From NCBI GenBank assembly GCA_016219235.1, contig JACRBO010000217.1, positions 1 to 5,739 on the forward strand: a DNA stretch of 5,739 nt, read 5' to 3'. Shown here piece by piece: positions 5,609-5,739 of this stretch. A program made the translations under genes and the position numbers. The notes beneath the pieces are model-generated. The model had not been told where the DNA came from and did not search any database. It saw only the letters and a program-made list of their open reading frames with translations. How positions within the stretch are numbered: position 1 is the first letter of the stretch; every line of letters starts with the position of its first letter. The stretch is from Chloroflexota bacterium. Lineage in GTDB: Bacteria; Chloroflexota; Anaerolineae; Fen-1058.

Positions 5609-5739
5609 TCACGGGGTTGAAGGTGTCACGTACTGCAAGATCGGTTTGCCCATCAAGTGCACCAATTTGGCGAAGGCGTTTTCGCCGTGGCGTTTGGCGG
5701 TGTTCAGCACGGTCGCCAGCGCGGCATAGGCCTGTGGGC
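5609..5739 (-). CDS. C-terminal end of a probable transposase (IS66-like), running off the right edge
   Basis: On the minus strand an open frame enters from the right edge and ends at TGA (complement of 5609-5611), giving 42 codons. It reads PQAYAALATVLNTAKRHGEN, then AFAKLVHLMGKPILQYV and a short TPSTP tail. A closing helix of the form 'A-x-L-x-T-x-x-x-x-G-x-N-x-F-x-x-L' resembles the C-terminus of IS66-type DDE transposases, whose last segment often reads like a 'TARxxGxxxFxxL' helix. The catalytic domain lies outside the window, so this rests on a short match recalled from memory. The stop lies only 15 bp after the convergent lipoprotein stop, as expected if an insertion sequence landed just behind that gene. 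The element's end probably lies within 5594-5608 (GTAACTATTCA region), but cannot be fixed here. Confidence 0.45.
   Translation of the reverse strand, partial: PQAYAALATVLNTAKRHGENAFAKLVHLMGKPILQYVTPSTP

Overview
The window is high-GC bacterial DNA and most likely comes from the Chloroflexota (Chloroflexia or Anaerolineae type). This is an inference from two things: a large XRE-HTH / NB-ARC / TPR protein of the kind common in that phylum, and a compound palindromic repeat with ends of the form CTCACCCCCGG...CCGGGGGTGAG. No rRNA or other phylogenetic marker is present, so the assignment is tentative.

Layout, left to right. (1) At 1-109, minus strand, is the 5' part of a small unrecognised gene that leaves the window. 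(2) At 110-432 is a non-coding stretch with several inverted and direct repeats built around GTCTAAT/ATTAGAC, plus a 9-bp tandem duplication and the ribosome binding site of the next gene. (3) At 433-1485, plus strand, is a full-length integron integrase (IntI) with all catalytic residues. It carries an in-frame insertion of about 21-23 codons that looks like a copy of the genome's palindromic repeat. (4) At 1486-1617 is a short convergent spacer with a GC-rich stem-loop, a run of nine G and a degenerate octamer array. (5) At 1618-4431, minus strand, is a 937-residue STAND-type regulator with an N-terminal HTH, an NB-ARC-like ATPase and C-terminal TPR-like repeats, preceded by a promoter that predicts leaderless mRNA. 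(6) At 4432-4661 is a divergent intergenic region holding a large compound palindrome at 4514-4628. (7) At 4662-5593, plus strand, are two translationally coupled genes (ATGA overlap): a 71-residue unknown protein and a 239-residue predicted lipoprotein with an EDSRCP...CVW motif. (8) At 5609-5739, minus strand, is the C-terminal end of a probable transposase, possibly IS66-like, ending 15 bp past the lipoprotein stop.

How they may work together. IntI with a repeat-rich upstream region and a divergent small gene has the geometry of an integron (integrase, attI, first cassette), but no consensus attC or attI core was found, so this stays a hypothesis. The STAND regulator and the lipoprotein pair are divergently arranged around one intergenic region, which is compatible with local regulation. 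The strongest unusual observation is the match between the insertion in intI and the compound palindrome 3.3 kb away. It implies that a mobile palindromic repeat was taken into the coding sequence of the integrase without breaking the reading frame.
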